Notes: generated from the sequence alone by a model not told the origin. 64,000 nucleotides of DNA from Buddleja alternifolia (GCA_019426215.1 CM033405.1:9277001-9341000), one strand, 5' to 3'; positions 47,904-60,181 are shown, numbered from the stretch's first letter. Numbers and translations: made by a program.

Positions 47904-48565
47904 CAGGCATTACAATTGGGTTTGGAGGGTTTTGCTCTCAGCGTACAATAGCAGGCTATCGTATGCCAAACCTATCAATGGCACGAAAGAGGGGAAAATG
48001 TCCAATCGGGGCTACGGCAAGCCCGAATCAAGCAACCATGGAGGCCCTACCCTCCCCGATGGAACCATCGTAGGTTAGGGAAGAACCAATCGAGATACCA
48101 ACGGAACAGGCTGAAGGACTGGTGGATCTGAGCAAGATGGATGAGCTCACAATTGGGGGGATCTAGTGCAAAACAGCCGGAAACTCTGAATCCAGTCGAA
48201 GCCACTACAACTTAGGCTCCGGCGATGGCAGAGAAGCAGACGGGGGCTTTGAAACCTTGGCGTGCACTGTTTGCAGATAATAGGGATGGTGATAGTGGAT
48301 TCAAACTGACGAAAGTGAGCTGTTAAGTCGATGAAATCTTCATCTCGATGGAGGAACAGAAACCTGAGTTAGCCTATTGCAAATATTCGCTATTTGCATA
48401 TGTATTGGGGCAAGAAATTCCGATTCAGGTGATGAGCAACTTCTTGAAGATTCGGTGGAAAGGGTTGGTGCTTCCAAAGATCATTAAGCATGAGACTGGA
48501 TTTATCTTGAGGAGGTGATGCAGGCTGCCTTGAACAGAGGAACTCAGTTCTTTTACTCTAAGCCG
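47904..48565 (+). pseudogene. LINE ORF1 5' fragment (DUF4283-like) inside D
   Basis: A candidate start MARKRGKCP lies at 47978. A later frame reads PWRALFADNRDGDSGFKL, then after a stop VDEIFISMEEQKPELAYCKYSLFAYVLG and a basic WKGLVLPK stretch. This order (PW-x-LF-x-NR, acidic strand, W/Y-x-CLV-Y-x-LG) is that of the N-terminal nucleic-acid-binding domain of plant L1-type LINE ORF1. Frameshifts and stops occur. Only the 5' part of a LINE is present and no poly-A tail, unlike a normal LINE insertion, which is truncated at the 5' end. Confidence 0.6.
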
Positions 48566-48990
48566 TGATCGGAAATCCACTTCGGCGTTTATATTCATGC
48601 TCAATGGTGGAGCGGTGACTTGGAAAAGTTCCGAGCAAAGCACAACCGCTGATTCCACCTCTGAAGCAGAATACATAGCAGCTTCAGAGGCTGCTAAAGA
48701 GGGTGTTTGGATTAGGAAGTTTCTTGGAGAACTTCAAGTGGTCCATAGTGTAGAGCTGCCATTGCCACTTTATTGTGACAATAACGGGGCTATTGCACAA
48801 GTAAAGGAACCAAGGTCTCACAACAAATCCAAGCATATGGAGAGGAGATATCACATAAGAAGGGAAATCGTTGGAAGAGGCGAAATAGCAGTTCAGAGAG
48901 TAAATCCAGCCGATAACGTTGCTGACCCATTGACCAAACCTTTGACACAGTCAGTGCTCGATCGACATCTTGAGAAGATGGGTATTTGAT
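48566..48990 (+). pseudogene. pol: RNase H end of copia pol in D
   Basis: Open from 48597 to the stop after GI near 48989: NGGAVTWKSSEQSTTADSTSEAEYIAASEAAKEG, YCDNNGAIAQ, PRSHNKSKH, ADNVADPLTKPL. It aligns well with B at 43270-43690, and the EAEYIA and DN catalytic blocks are intact. It is followed by PPT 49014-49025. The rest of pol is missing. Confidence 0.88.
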
Positions 48991-49025
48991 ACCATAGTGA
49001 TTGGCATTGAATACAAGTGGGAGAT

Positions 49026-50671
49026 TGTTAGGTTAGTGTCCTCAAATGCCACTAGAGGATTAGTAAATAATAGTACATTATCAATTTGTAATTGTTTATT
49101 AAATCAATCAATAAAAGGCCTTTTAGTTGTTTACACTAAGATTGGCATTTATATATATTGTAATCATCTGTAAGTCCATGAATACAAGAGTTAACTCTCT
49201 AAGGCACTAGAGGAGTCTGATACTTGTGTACTAAAATAGTCCGCAAGTCAAAGATTTTCAATTGGGCATTGGAACTCATGAACACTTGTATGATATGAGT
49301 TTTGACGAGAAAGGTGTCCGTCAATCATTAGGAAGTAGTGAACAACTCATATCATAGGTGCACTGATGGAGATAGTGGCACTCAGACATGACTGGCATCG
49401 ATTCTGTCACATGGGTTTTCACTCTTTAACAGTCAATGACAGAATTGATTAAATTGTAATAGGTGTGTCTGAACCTTAGATTTGAGGAATCGAGTTGAAG
49501 ATATACTTGTGACGTTAGGTTTGTCATTAGAGTAGTTAGGCCCAATTCACCAGTTGGTAGAGTCAACCTTGAACTGCAACCTAATGGGCAAGTAGTATTC
49601 TTAACTGATATCCAAGAAAGGATTCGTTTCCTTGTAAGTGAGCGAGGAATTATCCTATGCATTTATAAGTAAGTTAGATCTCAAAGTCTTTGGCCAAAGC
49701 ATTCATTGATCTGAACTTATTATAAATATAGCATAGTGTTAAGTTAGTGAGTTTGACCAAAACCATGACTCTCACTTAACCGGGATAAGGAAACGAAGAG
49801 TTTGTATTCACACGGTATTTACAAATGAAAAGATATAAATGATCTAGTCATTTCATCTTATTTGGGTTAAAATATGGACCACTAGACTGGCTAGGTAGGA
49901 CCCATATTCAATGAAATCCTTCCATTCCCAAATATAGATGAACCTAAAGAGTCACGCTTAGAAAAGAAAAATTGATGAAAAGTAGAATATTTTTTGTGGT
50001 AATATTTTAAGTATTGGATACTTAAAATTAAATAAATAAAATTAATTATTTGAGAAAATAGGTTAATTTATTTATGATTTAATTAATATAATATTTCTTG
50101 GAGAAATAAAATTAATTAAATGAGTTGTCTATTATTTAATTAGATTAAGTTAATTATTTAAATAATAGAATAAACTAAGCACAAAATTAATACACCAAGT
50201 GGGATTATAAGCCCTAGAGGGGGCGGCCACTTGGAGTAATTAATGGGCTTGGTTTAGTCCAATGTAATAACTTAAGTGATATAAATATCACAGTAGTTAT
50301 AAGCCGAGGTCATAAGTTTCATTACACAACACCACAAGAAAAGAACTCCTCTCCCTCTCTCTCTCTCATAGCCGTCGGTTTCCAGACCAAGAAGGAGGAA
50401 GAAAATTTCATCAAGTTTTTTCCGGAGAGACGAGATTTAGAGGCAGAACAATTGGACTGCTTGGATCAACATTAATTCAGCCGGAGAATTTCGCGAATAA
50501 TTGAAGAATTCAAGTTCGTAGGAATTATCAACCACTTCGCTTCAACGGGTAAAGTTTATTTTACCCTATCATACATACATGTGATTAAACCCCAGGATTG
50601 ATCTTGCGAAAGGAAAATCCAAAAAATTTTAAATTTCGTTTTCCGCTGCGTTTGGTTGATTTTTTCCAACA
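49026..50671 (+). repeat. 3' LTR of D
   Basis: It starts TGTTAGGTTAGTG after the PPT and ends TTCCGCTGCGTTTGG...CCAACA. 1.65 kb, complete. The outer flank is the ATCAC target duplication. Confidence 0.88.
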
Positions 50672-52162
50672 ATCACGCGGAAGAAAAATCTCTAAGAAAG
50701 CTCCAATCTATTCCCCGGAAATAATGGAAGCGGTGGCTCAATGGAGAGAGGCAGGGAATTTTGTCTTTTCTTTTTGCTCTAGGTTTCTTTGGCTCAAAGT
50801 CAAATTTAGAATTGTGACATGTAGAATTCTGACACTAACTGACAACTTATACCAAGTAAACAAAAGCGCTAATCCAACTAAGAGAGGGCGGCTGCTAGGC
50901 CTATGTGGAATGGTCTTTCGGGCTTTGTTCCATCTTACCCCATGTGTAATTAATTAAAATCCAAGTCCAATCCAATTGATTTTGAATAAATTAATTTAAT
51001 CCAATTAAAATTAATCCAATTAATTTAATTAAACTTATAAATTAATTTCTAATTAATTTAACTTATGAATTAAATGGTTTAATTAATTTATTTAATCTAA
51101 TTAAATATTTTTAATTAAATCAAGCCATCCATTTTGTTGGTCATTCACATCTAATGTGAATTTACCAAAATACCCTTACCATAGAAAATCATTCATTTTC
51201 TTCACGTAACGCGATTCTCTAGGCTCGATTCAATTGGAAATAGGAGGATTCCAAAGGGTAAGGTTGTCACTTGAATACGAGATGAACATGTGATCACGAA
51301 CCTTGATTACGATTACCATATGTATATAAACTCTTCACCGATGTGACCCGATCAAGTAAGAGTCATGGCACGCCAAACTCATAGCACTTGGTGTTGTACT
51401 CAGTAATCATAATAATGTGAAATTACCAAAGTGCCCTTAGTGACCATCACTAGTTAGTTTATTTGGTTTGGCTAAAGACTTTGTAATTTCAATTACTTAT
51501 GAATGTACAGGCCACATACTTGTTCACCATGGAGACGGTGAATCCCACATTAGCAGTTATCTTACAATGTCGAATGCACCATGTGAATCATACTTGGAGA
51601 TCGACACCATCTATCAGGTGATACGGGTCTAACTACTTTGATCACATATCCAATACTACAAGCACATTGTAAATAACTCCTCAGGTCTAATATTCACACA
51701 TACTATCGCAATCTTAATCCCAATCATTGACTCTCAAGGAATAAATACCCATGTGATTGGATTAATGCAAGTCGAGCTCAAATATATTAATTCCATTAAC
51801 CATATTCATGACACCAGCTCCCACTATCTAATCAGTGTTCAACTAGCATTTTCTGGTCAAAGCCAGTGTCATACCAGTTGAATTTTAATGCCCAATTAAA
51901 ATTCCTTAACTCGCGAACTATCAATTGGGAGATTAAGTACTTGACTCTTCCAGTGACTCATCTCAACTATAAGAGGTGGAAAGTCTATCTTCAAATCTCA
52001 GGGACTTATTTGTTCAACACACTTAAATGTCATTTAGATTTATATGAACAAAATCAAAACTTTTATTCTATAAATAGAAACATATAATTGTTTGTACGAA
52101 ATAACTTATCAATGCCCTACTAAATCTAATTCCTCATTGGCATTGAGGGCATACACCTAAAA

Positions 52163-54646
52163 GCTAATGGAGGTGAAGATTTGTATTATGCCCAACTCTT
52201 GGCACCATCCCCTTAACTTTTCACCTTGGAATTGGGTGCCATTGTCCGAGGCTAAGGATCTAGGTATTCCAAAATGCGTTATTATATTTTTCCATAGAAG
52301 CTTCATCACCTCTTTCTCCTATATTTTGGCTAATGGCTCTGCTTCTATCCACTTGGTGAAATAGTCCACGAGAACTAACAAGAACTTTCTTTAACTAGTG
52401 GCCAATGGGAACGGTCCTACTATGTCTATTCCCCATTGGTTGAAAGGTCATGCACTCTCCAACGGTCGCAAATCTATGTCCAAGACGTGACTGATGTTGG
52501 AATGTTCCTGGCAACTCCTGCGCTTTCGAACTAACTCACCTGCATCTTGCGACATGGTCTGCAGAAATATCCTTGCCACAGGGTCTTAGCCGCTAGGGAC
52601 TTGCCCCCCAAGTGATTCTGGCAGCACCCTTCGTGTATTTCGGGCAAAACATAATTCGCCCTTTCAGGGGTTAAACATTTTAGATAGGGCTGCGAAAAGC
52701 CTCACTTGTAGAGTTCCCCGTCTATCATTTCAAATCTTGCCGCCCTCATTCGAACTCTCCTCACACTTTTCAGATTGTTAGGAAGGTTACCTGCAACTAA
52801 GTAATCCACCATCTCATCCTTCCAGCAGGGTGCCTCGGGCTCGCCACACAACACCTCTAGACCACCGCTTTCTACCTCTGGCTTATCGGAAGCTATAAAG
52901 GTTACTTTTGTGATTTTGATGGATGCTATTGAGCTGACCAACTTAGCTGGTTGGTCTGCAACTTCATTCTTAGACCTAGGGATCTGTCGGAGGTGGAATT
53001 TTTCAAAGTTGTTTCGTACCTTCTGAACTAAGGATAGGTAACAAGCCATTTTTCCCCCCTTAGCTTTATAATTATCCTTCACTTGGTTTACTACCAAATG
53101 TGAGTCGTTATAGGCTATCAACTTCTTAGCCCCAACTTTGAGGGCTAGATTGGCTCCCACCAGTAGGGCCTCATATTCAGCTTTGTTATTTGAAGCCCGA
53201 ACTCAAACCTCAAATCGTATTCAAATTAGTCCCCTTGAGGACTTTCAGTTATGATTCCCACTCCACTTCCTGAGTGGGTGGAAGAACCATCTACAAATAA
53301 CGTCCAGGCCGGCAAAGAACAACTAGCCTTGTCTTCTATCATCTCAGCCACAAAGTCCGCTAACACTTGTGCCTTGGTGGCGGGCCTTCTTTGATATTCA
53401 ATACCATGTTCACTAAGCTCCACTACCCATTTCACATCCTCCCCGATACATCGGGACTCACTAACACTCTTTTTAAGGGGTGGTTAGTAAGTACTACTAT
53501 AGGCTGTGATTAAAAGTAGGGTCTCAGTTTTCTAGCCGCCACTACCAAGGCAAGGGCCATTTCTAAATCAAGGGGTACTTTGGCTCGGCTCTTTGGAGTA
53601 AACGACTAATATAATAGATGGGTTTGTGATCCTTATTGTCATCTCAAACAAGTACAGCACTGACGGCTTCATGGGCAACTGCTAGATACAGGAACAGGGT
53701 CTCACCCTCGAGGGGCTTGGTGAGCAGTGGCGGGAAGACTAAGTATTATTTTAGTTTCTCAAATGCCACTTGACACGAAATGTTTCACTTGAAACCCTTG
53801 GTCTTCCGTATTGCCTTGAAGAAAGACAACCTATTATAGTCTGATCTTGAGATGAATCGCTTTAAGTTTGTTACTTGCCCCATCAACTGTTGTACTTTTT
53901 TCTTGGATCTACGAGGAGCCAAATCTAGGCTGACCTTGATTTTTTCAGGGTTTGCTTCGATCCCTAGTTCATTCACCATGAACCACGAGTTCTTTCCCAC
54001 TCGTACCCCGAAAGTGCACTATTGGGGTTGAGTTTCATCTTATACGACCCGAGTACTTCGAAGCACTCTTGTAGGTCACGTATGTGGTCTATCCCCTTTC
54101 TACTTTTGACTAGCATGCCATCAATGTAGGCCTAAATATTTCTACCCAGATACGCTTCAAACATCTTATTAACTAGTCTTTGATATGTAGCGCCCGCATT
54201 TATTAATCCAAAGGGCATCACATTGTAACAAAACATCCCCTGGTCAGTGATGAAACTGGTTTTTTCTTGGCCCTCGGGTGCCAGGAAGATTTGATTATAT
54301 CCTTGTCTCACATTTAGGAAAGTTTACAGCTCACACCCTGCTGTGGAATCGATGAGGTCATCAATACGAGGGAGAGGGTATGAGTCTTTTGGACGCGCCT
54401 TATTCAAATCAGTGAAGTCTACGCATATCCTCCACTTGTCATTGGACTTCGCCACCAACATTACGTTGGCAAGCCACTCGGGGTAGTGCCCACTCTTATA
54501 TATTTCGCTACTAATAATTTTTCGATCTCCTCTTTGGCAGCTATGCTTGCTTCTCTCCCCATGGTTCTCTTGCGCAGTTTCACGGGGTGAGCATCCGGGT
54601 AGACATTCAAATGATGGGTCATGACTTCAGGGTCGATCCCCTCCAT
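52163..54646 (-). pseudogene. pol: RT, RNase H, archaic RNase H and integrase start of F
   Basis: RT from about 54646 (DPEVMTHHLNVYPDAHPVKLRKR) through QGMFCYNVMPFGLINAGATYQR (54240-54170) to a motif YIDGML near 54125, where the second Asp of Y-x-DD is Gly. 54000-53785 RT C-terminus. 53435-53226 RNase H linker (KWVVELSEHGIEYQRRPATKAQVLADF) and the start of the archaic RNase H (WTLFVDGSS). 53160-52702 archaic RNase H (GAKKLIAYNDSHLVVNQV) into the integrase N-terminus (LPEIHEGCCQNHLGG, 52640-52600) and a decayed core to 52163. Many stops. Confidence 0.8.
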
Positions 54647-54682
54647 ATCTTCAATGCTCCATGAGAAGACATCTAAGTTGCC

Positions 54683-55688
54683 TTAGAGAAACTGCAATAA
54701 TTCTCCTCTGAGCGAAATCTTTAGGGTAGCCCCAATCTTTTTAACTCTTTCGAGGTCTCCCAGCACTAGCTCCACCACTATTAAACTTTCAGCCGCCTCC
54801 ATACGGGAATCTTCTTCCTCACTTGGGGACTTAGCTGGCTTTTCCTCCGTTCGGGATATCGTATTAACCACTAACTCGTTCTCCTTCATCACCTAAATCC
54901 GGGTTGTCATGTTTCCTCTTAGGTTTTCTGAGGGCGTTGGCACAATATTCTCTCGCTAATCCTGCATCTCTTATAGCTTCTCCTATCCAGACGGGGATCG
55001 GGAACTTTATCTTCATGTGTAAGGTAGATATGATGGCCTGAAAAAAGGTTTAAGCTCTACCTCCCCACGATGAAATTATATGTGGAGGAGGCTTTCAGGA
55101 CTAGAAATTTTATCATCTTAGTAGTTTGTGTCGGAAATGTACCATGAGACAGGGGATAGGGTCACTTCTCCAAGAGCTTCCACTACTTCGTCTGTGAAGC
55201 TGGTGAGAGGGGTGTTAACTGCCTGAAGCTGGGCCTTGTTAACTCCCAGCTATGCAAAGGTGTTATAAAAAATTATATATGCGGAGCTTCCACTATCTAT
55301 AAGAATTTTCTTGATCCAGAAGTTTGAGATCGTGGCCGAGATCACCAAGGCATCGTTACGCGAGGGGATTTGGCTTTCTAAATCTCATACCCCAAATTCA
55401 ATGCTCTGTGCCTCTGGCTCTACGTGGATAACTCGCTCTATAAAGGGGGTGGTGACTGCAAGTGATACCGTGGTGATTGCGACAGTTGTCCAAACTGAAG
55501 AGCCCTCCATCAGAGTAGGGAGGGCCTTTCGGGTGATCTCGAGCCTCCCGGTGTCAGGGGCAAGATCACTTCTAGAGTTTTTGGGAGTACGCTCTGCATG
55601 CTCAAAGAGGATAACAGATTTGGGTGGACTCCTTCCATCAGTGTATCTGGGGTATTGTCATTTGACATCCCATCACCACTGGTACATA
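54683..55688 (-). pseudogene. gag/protease remnant of F
   Basis: Near 55290-55150 the minus strand reads a retropepsin-like block (DGSSAYIIFYNTFA, then KAQLQAVNTPLTSF and VEALGEVTLSP); the usual TGSSA-x-I/V-LF pattern is recognisable. 54892-54683 is a short acidic linker before RT. 55806-55510 and neighbours are short open pieces of presumed gag. Less than 400 bases precede the protease, against more than 1 kb expected for Tat gag. Confidence 0.5.
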
Positions 55689-55693
55689 CTTGA

Positions 55694-57303
55694 TGTTTGA
55701 ATCGGTACAACCCCAGGCATACCGGCGCAGCGGAAAATACAGATTTAAAAATTAAAAGCGACATTCCCAAATTAGGGCTAGGTAGACATGGTACCATCGT
55801 ATTCAAAACTATCCTAAGAGAAAGTTTTCTCGTGTTTACCTCTTAATTAAAGAAATTAGGAATTTATTTAGTATTCTTCGTACTCAACACATGAATTGGA
55901 AGAATTCTTAGTGAAAGAAAAAAGGGAGGAGAGAAATTAAAGACTTGTGTGAATTTTAATCACTTCAACTATCTTCAAAAGGGTGGAATACATACATATA
56001 TATAGACTCCACACAAGTGAAACTCACACACATATGCACGCCTCTTTCCTTAAAAATAAGGGAGGCGTGCGCATGTATGTATGTGTATATATATAATAAG
56101 GAAGGCGTGCGCGTGTATGTGTATATATATATATATTCCTTCTTTTATTCTATTTCCTCAATTAGTTGGACTCCTTTCCAACTAACTAGATATTCTCATA
56201 TCTATCCAATATTATTATATATTTTATAAGATCTTTCCATTTAATTAGTTATCTTAACCAACTAAAAGATTTTACCAAATATATTATAAGATATATATAT
56301 ATATATATATATATAAACTTGGTGAACAAGATAAATCTTTCCGCCAACATTCCACATATATATATATATATACACGCGCACACGTGCATATACATATATA
56401 TATTATTTTTCTTTTTTTATTAATTAATTAGTCCTTCCCAATTTAATATTCCAATATTAAATTATAGGACCATTAATTAATACCAAATAAAAAAAAAAAA
56501 ATTCTTGATTAATTAAATCCATTTAATTAATCCCTACATTAATTCAAAAAGAATTAACTAGCCAATAGGTACTGCACTAAGTTATGTGTGTGACCCCTCA
56601 AGCTCATTGACAAGTTAGCAATAAGTCCTTCCATAGGCTAGATCAATTATTCTCAATAATTATCTAGACCTTGGATTAATTTCACCAAATTTACCCAAAG
56701 CACCTATTGGTCGTCGATCGATGTCTAGCAACGTCTCCATGACTTCCCAGATGTCAATGATGAAAAACAAACCTATCCGAGTTACGATCTTTATGTGAGT
56801 AAAATCCCTTCATCAGTTTCCCGTCTATGATCTAGGGTATGGCGACGGTCGAACCCTAATAACCACAGAAACTACGATTGTGTTCGATAGCACCAACGAG
56901 GAATCTTAGCGGGGACGTTCAATTCCATACTTATCCAAAGTATGAATCTTCAAGCATATATTGACCATACTAGCCATTGACAATGGAACACGTTAACCTC
57001 TTGGGAGAGTTACATGCACGAACAAGTCTTGGTGAGGCCAATGATATCCCACATCTCACAGCCTCTATGACTTGGAATATTATTTATGATTACGGCCTTT
57101 GAGAGCATTCCATCAGTATGCCGACCGCTCCTCTAATCATATGTAATCCATGATATCTTTATCTATAGTAACATAAGTAATTAACAATAAAGAAGCCTAC
57201 CATAAAGAAACGTTCAATATATTAAAACAAGACTGTCATAGTGTTTTATATTTAAGATAGAAGAGTCCAAAACAAATGGCTCGTCGGGCACCAAACACTA
57301 TCA
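55694..57303 (-). mobile_element. G: solo copia-type LTR in the leader of F, TSD CTTGA
   Basis: Plus-strand ends TGTTTGAATCGG... and ...CCAAACACTATCA, 1,610 bases, with CTTGA at 55689-55693 and 57304-57308. Read on the minus strand it ends in TTTTCCGCTGCGCC...TTCAAACA, like the B and D LTR ends. Minus-strand TATATATAT box near 55993-56003. It contains (TA)n runs and two GGAGGCGTGCGC/GAAGGCGTGCGC repeats (56062-56120). No internal region is present. Confidence 0.85.
56291..56315. repeat. (AT)n microsatellite
   Basis: Uninterrupted AT dinucleotides within solo LTR G. Confidence 0.9.
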
Positions 57304-57342
57304 CTTGAGACCTAGATTACATACTCAATGGTTAGACCGATG

Positions 57343-57363
57343 TCCCCACAGACGGAGCCAAAA
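57343..57363 (-). other. Primer binding site of F
   Basis: The minus strand reads TTTGGCTCCGTCTGTGGGGA, close to the TTTGGCGCCGTCTGTGGG sequence found next to the 5' LTR of Tat-type gypsy elements. It directly abuts TGATGCGGG at 57364, taken as the LTR inner end. Confidence 0.65.
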
Positions 57364-57855
57364 TGATGCGGGATACAATGTGTGTATGTCACGTGATGGC
57401 CAAGTAGGGAGGAAATCAGACTCAACACATGACAAACTAGGCACTAGGTTGGTTTATGTTTAGACTGCACTCGCTATAGGTAAGCTACCTACGTACCCAC
57501 TTTGATGGGATCAAATCTTTTTGTAGTTCAACGGTGGGGTTACTCTCTAAAGATGCCAGCTGTTTTCTTCCTAGCACTCTTTTTATGGGGAGAGAAGATA
57601 ATGATTTTTTGTTACCTGCATGAGGTATTTATAGTTCTGGAGATTGGCTATGGGCCCGAAGCCCTCATAATTGGCCCTTCTGTGTTGTGTAACTAAACAA
57701 ATAATTATTTTTATATGAACTATTATTTCGGCCCATATATTATGGCCCAATTAATTAACTTGGACCCTTTTTGCCCGGAATAATTCTCGTGGTCAATCCC
57801 GTCCCAATTGTGAGTTATCTTTGAAAATATTTCCACCGATTTTATATGGCACATC

Positions 57856-57901
<46 letters not shown>

Positions 57902-57980
57902 CACATTCATACATTGTACAATTTAATATGTATATGAAGTAGTGGATTTTTGCCAAGTAAAAGATGAGCAATATTTAACA
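57364..57980 (-). repeat. 5' LTR of F (outer border uncertain)
   Basis: The inner end is at 57364 next to the PBS. A minus-strand TATAAATA box lies at 57626-57633. The outer end is a guess at TTTAACA (57981 region, minus strand TGTTAAATATT) because the other LTR copy is not in the window. It includes a 20-unit TA microsatellite at 57859-57898. Confidence 0.45.
57859..57898. repeat. (TA)20 microsatellite
   Basis: Perfect TA run, flanked by CATCATG and TTTCACATTC. Confidence 0.95.
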
Positions 57981-60180
57981 GAAAACATAAATTCTGGAAA
58001 TACATCAGGCTAAAAAAATTTATATCTTTTATGCTTCATATACAATGGAAACGATCACTGTTACATTGCTCGAATCATTCATATGTATCAAGTCCCTCGT
58101 AATACGATAACTTCATCTATACACACACATTTATAATGTATATATCCATAGTGTCAGGCGTACACGCAAAAGGACATAATATTCCATCCATGAAGTTTCA
58201 CTGTAATCAAGTAATCTGACTTTTAACAATTTCAGTTTCTCAAGTAGGCAACTTAAATGTCCAGCCTTTTCTTCCAAATATTTAATTGGACTTGGATTAG
58301 ACTAAAACATATTCATAAAACTTTCAGTGTGTTTCGGTAAACCAATAGATAGTTCCACACAACTTCCATGCAGATTCGAAAAGAAAGTGAAAAATATTCA
58401 GGCACAAAAACATTTTTCTTGGTATGTTCGTGTTATCGTGTATATATCTATACAAAGTTTATAAGCATACACACATTGGGCACCGACACAGAACATTCAT
58501 AAATTGCGAGAAGTTGCAGCGGAAAGTTACTTCTCAATTTACGACATACAAAACTCATAAAACGATTAATAACTGGACTAATCATAAATTGAGAGAAGTT
58601 GCGGCGGAAAGTTACTTCTCAATTTACGACATACAAAATCATAAAACGATAAATAATTGGAAAATCATGAGTTTCTAAACTAAGCTCTGACACCACATTC
58701 AAGTTAATATTCCTAGACTGACATGATTTCCATAATTCTTGAACTTCATGATTTTCACATAATCTTCCCAAATAAAGACTAAACTTTATCCATCGCATTC
58801 AATGGTCATCGTCTTTTCTCTTTGATCCGTGGTCACTGCTTTGCAATGTCTCTTGAGGAAGAAAGGTTCTCACCCTTGATCCTTTGTTCAGTGATGGAAA
58901 ATACACAATATATATAATTATCTGTTATGCTTTTCTAATGTGTAATTGTGTTTTCGCATAGTAGTAGAGAAATGACCAGACTCCTCTTTAAATAAAACAC
59001 TAATAGATGTCTCCCACCAAGGCATCTCTTCAATAGAGTCATTACTCTTCTTCAAAAAAAAATAAAAATAGAGTCATTACTCTTCCTTTCGGATTTATTC
59101 ACTTAATATTTTCACAAATAATATTAATATATAAAATAATAATATGTGAGTCATATATTTGGTACGTAGGGAAATTGGAATTTAGTTGAATCTAACATAC
59201 TCAGCTGCGTACTTATAATAGAGAGGAAAAGCTTCAATAGCATCAATCTCACATATACGTACAGGTTCCTTAGGACTTCTGATTATAATGAAATATAATA
59301 TTAATTAGTGACACTAATAGTAATCATCTTAAAAAAAGTCACAGGAAATTTTGGTGGAAGGAACAGAAAATAGACCGAGGAGAAAGAGGAAACGCATGTG
59401 ACAAATTTGAGAAGAAATATCATAGGTAATTGTTTCGAATATTGTCTTTGTCAAGTTTGTTCAATAGTTTGTATTTTTATTGGACTGTATTATTTAATAA
59501 AAAAGTGAAAATGTTAGCCTTATTTGTTTATGTTTTTGGATTTCACTTTTTATTTTCTAATTAAATTACAAAATCCTAAAAAACCACACTACAAACTATT
59601 TTAATCAAAAATCACATTTTTTCAACTTCATTTCCCATTTTTTCTTTATAACTACATCCATTATTTCACTCAATCATCAATCAATAATTAATTTCTCCAA
59701 TACTTTTCTCTCTCTCTCTCTTTCATACTTTACAATTTGTAATTTATATTTAACTTATCATACATCAACCAATTATTTTTGATTTGAAACATTTTACAAT
59801 TTTTAATAATTTTTAAAAACATAAATAATTTCAAATGTGACGTGTAAAAATTGACACATTTTACCAATTATTTCAAACACAACACACATCACACATCACA
59901 TCGTTTTTATACGAATCTCGGTAGTACATATTTTCTGAGAAATTTTCAAAATTCTAACTCAAAAACATACACAAACAAGGCCTAATTGATGGTTAACTTA
60001 AAAGTCTTTGAAACAAAGTCTTCCCTTTAAAATCGGGGTCGTGCTCGAAACTGCCTCCCGCCATTGGGGAGATCATATATGAAACAAAAACATAATCAGA
60101 AGTTGCCATGAAAATATATATTATAATAATTTATAACAAGTGGAGGAACCTACAAAGAAATATCGTCTTCCCAAGTTTCT
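57981..60180. other. AT-rich non-coding DNA with a tandem duplication
   Basis: No coding sequence found; the ORF at 58424-58678 is produced by the tandem duplication. A PBS-like sequence (minus TGGTGTCAGAGC) lies at 58684-58695 without a recognisable LTR edge beside it, possibly an old element relic. Confidence 0.5.
58498..58665. repeat. Two-copy tandem repeat, unit about 85 bp
   Basis: Units 58498-58582 and 58583-58665 both read CATAAATTG-GAGAAGTTGC-GCGGAAAGTTACTTC... with a handful of differences and one- to two-base indels. The unit contains GCGGCGGAAAG/GCAGCGGAAAG. Confidence 0.85.
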
Positions 60181-60181
60181 C

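Larger units (their letters stand above)
46827..50671 (+). mobile_element. D: internally deleted copia element with captured LINE sequence, TSD ATCAC
   Basis: The ends are TGTTAGGTTAATG at 46827 and TTTTTCCAACA at 50671, flanked by ATCAC at 46822-46826 and 50672-50676, so this is one insertion unit. Inside are a 5' LTR cut at 47903, a LINE ORF1 fragment (47904 to about 48565), the RNase H end of a copia pol (about 48566-48990), a PPT and a complete 3' LTR. The PBS, gag and most of pol are absent. Whether it moved in this form or was deleted after insertion cannot be told from this copy alone. Confidence 0.88.
46652..52162 (-). repeat. 5' LTR of copia element E, split by D
   Basis: Excluding D and one TSD copy the LTR is about 1.66 kb: 46652-46826 plus 50677-52162. 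The left end TGTGATTCGG is set by the PBS. The right end, read on the minus strand, is TTTTAGGTGTATGCCCTCAATGCC, clearly related to the B and D LTR starts with the terminal TG mutated. Beyond 52162 gypsy integrase text begins at once, so E inserted in F. Its own coding region is not in the window. Confidence 0.7.
52163..57980 (-). mobile_element. F: Ty3/gypsy element, Tat lineage, 5' part
   Basis: On the minus strand, right to left: LTR (57980?-57364), PBS (57363-57343), short leader split by solo LTR G, gag/protease remnant, RT, RNase H, a second (archaic) RNase H, and integrase up to the E insertion at 52163. The double RNase H marks the Tat/Ogre/Retand lineage. The remainder of F lies beyond E, outside the window. 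gag is far too short, so a large internal deletion is likely. Confidence 0.75.

Noticed and set aside
55311..55700. 129-codon plus-strand ORF
   Set aside because: It is antisense to the F gag/protease remnant and shows no family pattern.
58424..58678. Plus-strand ORF with an internal repeat
   Set aside because: The repeat is the 85-bp tandem duplication; no coding signal.
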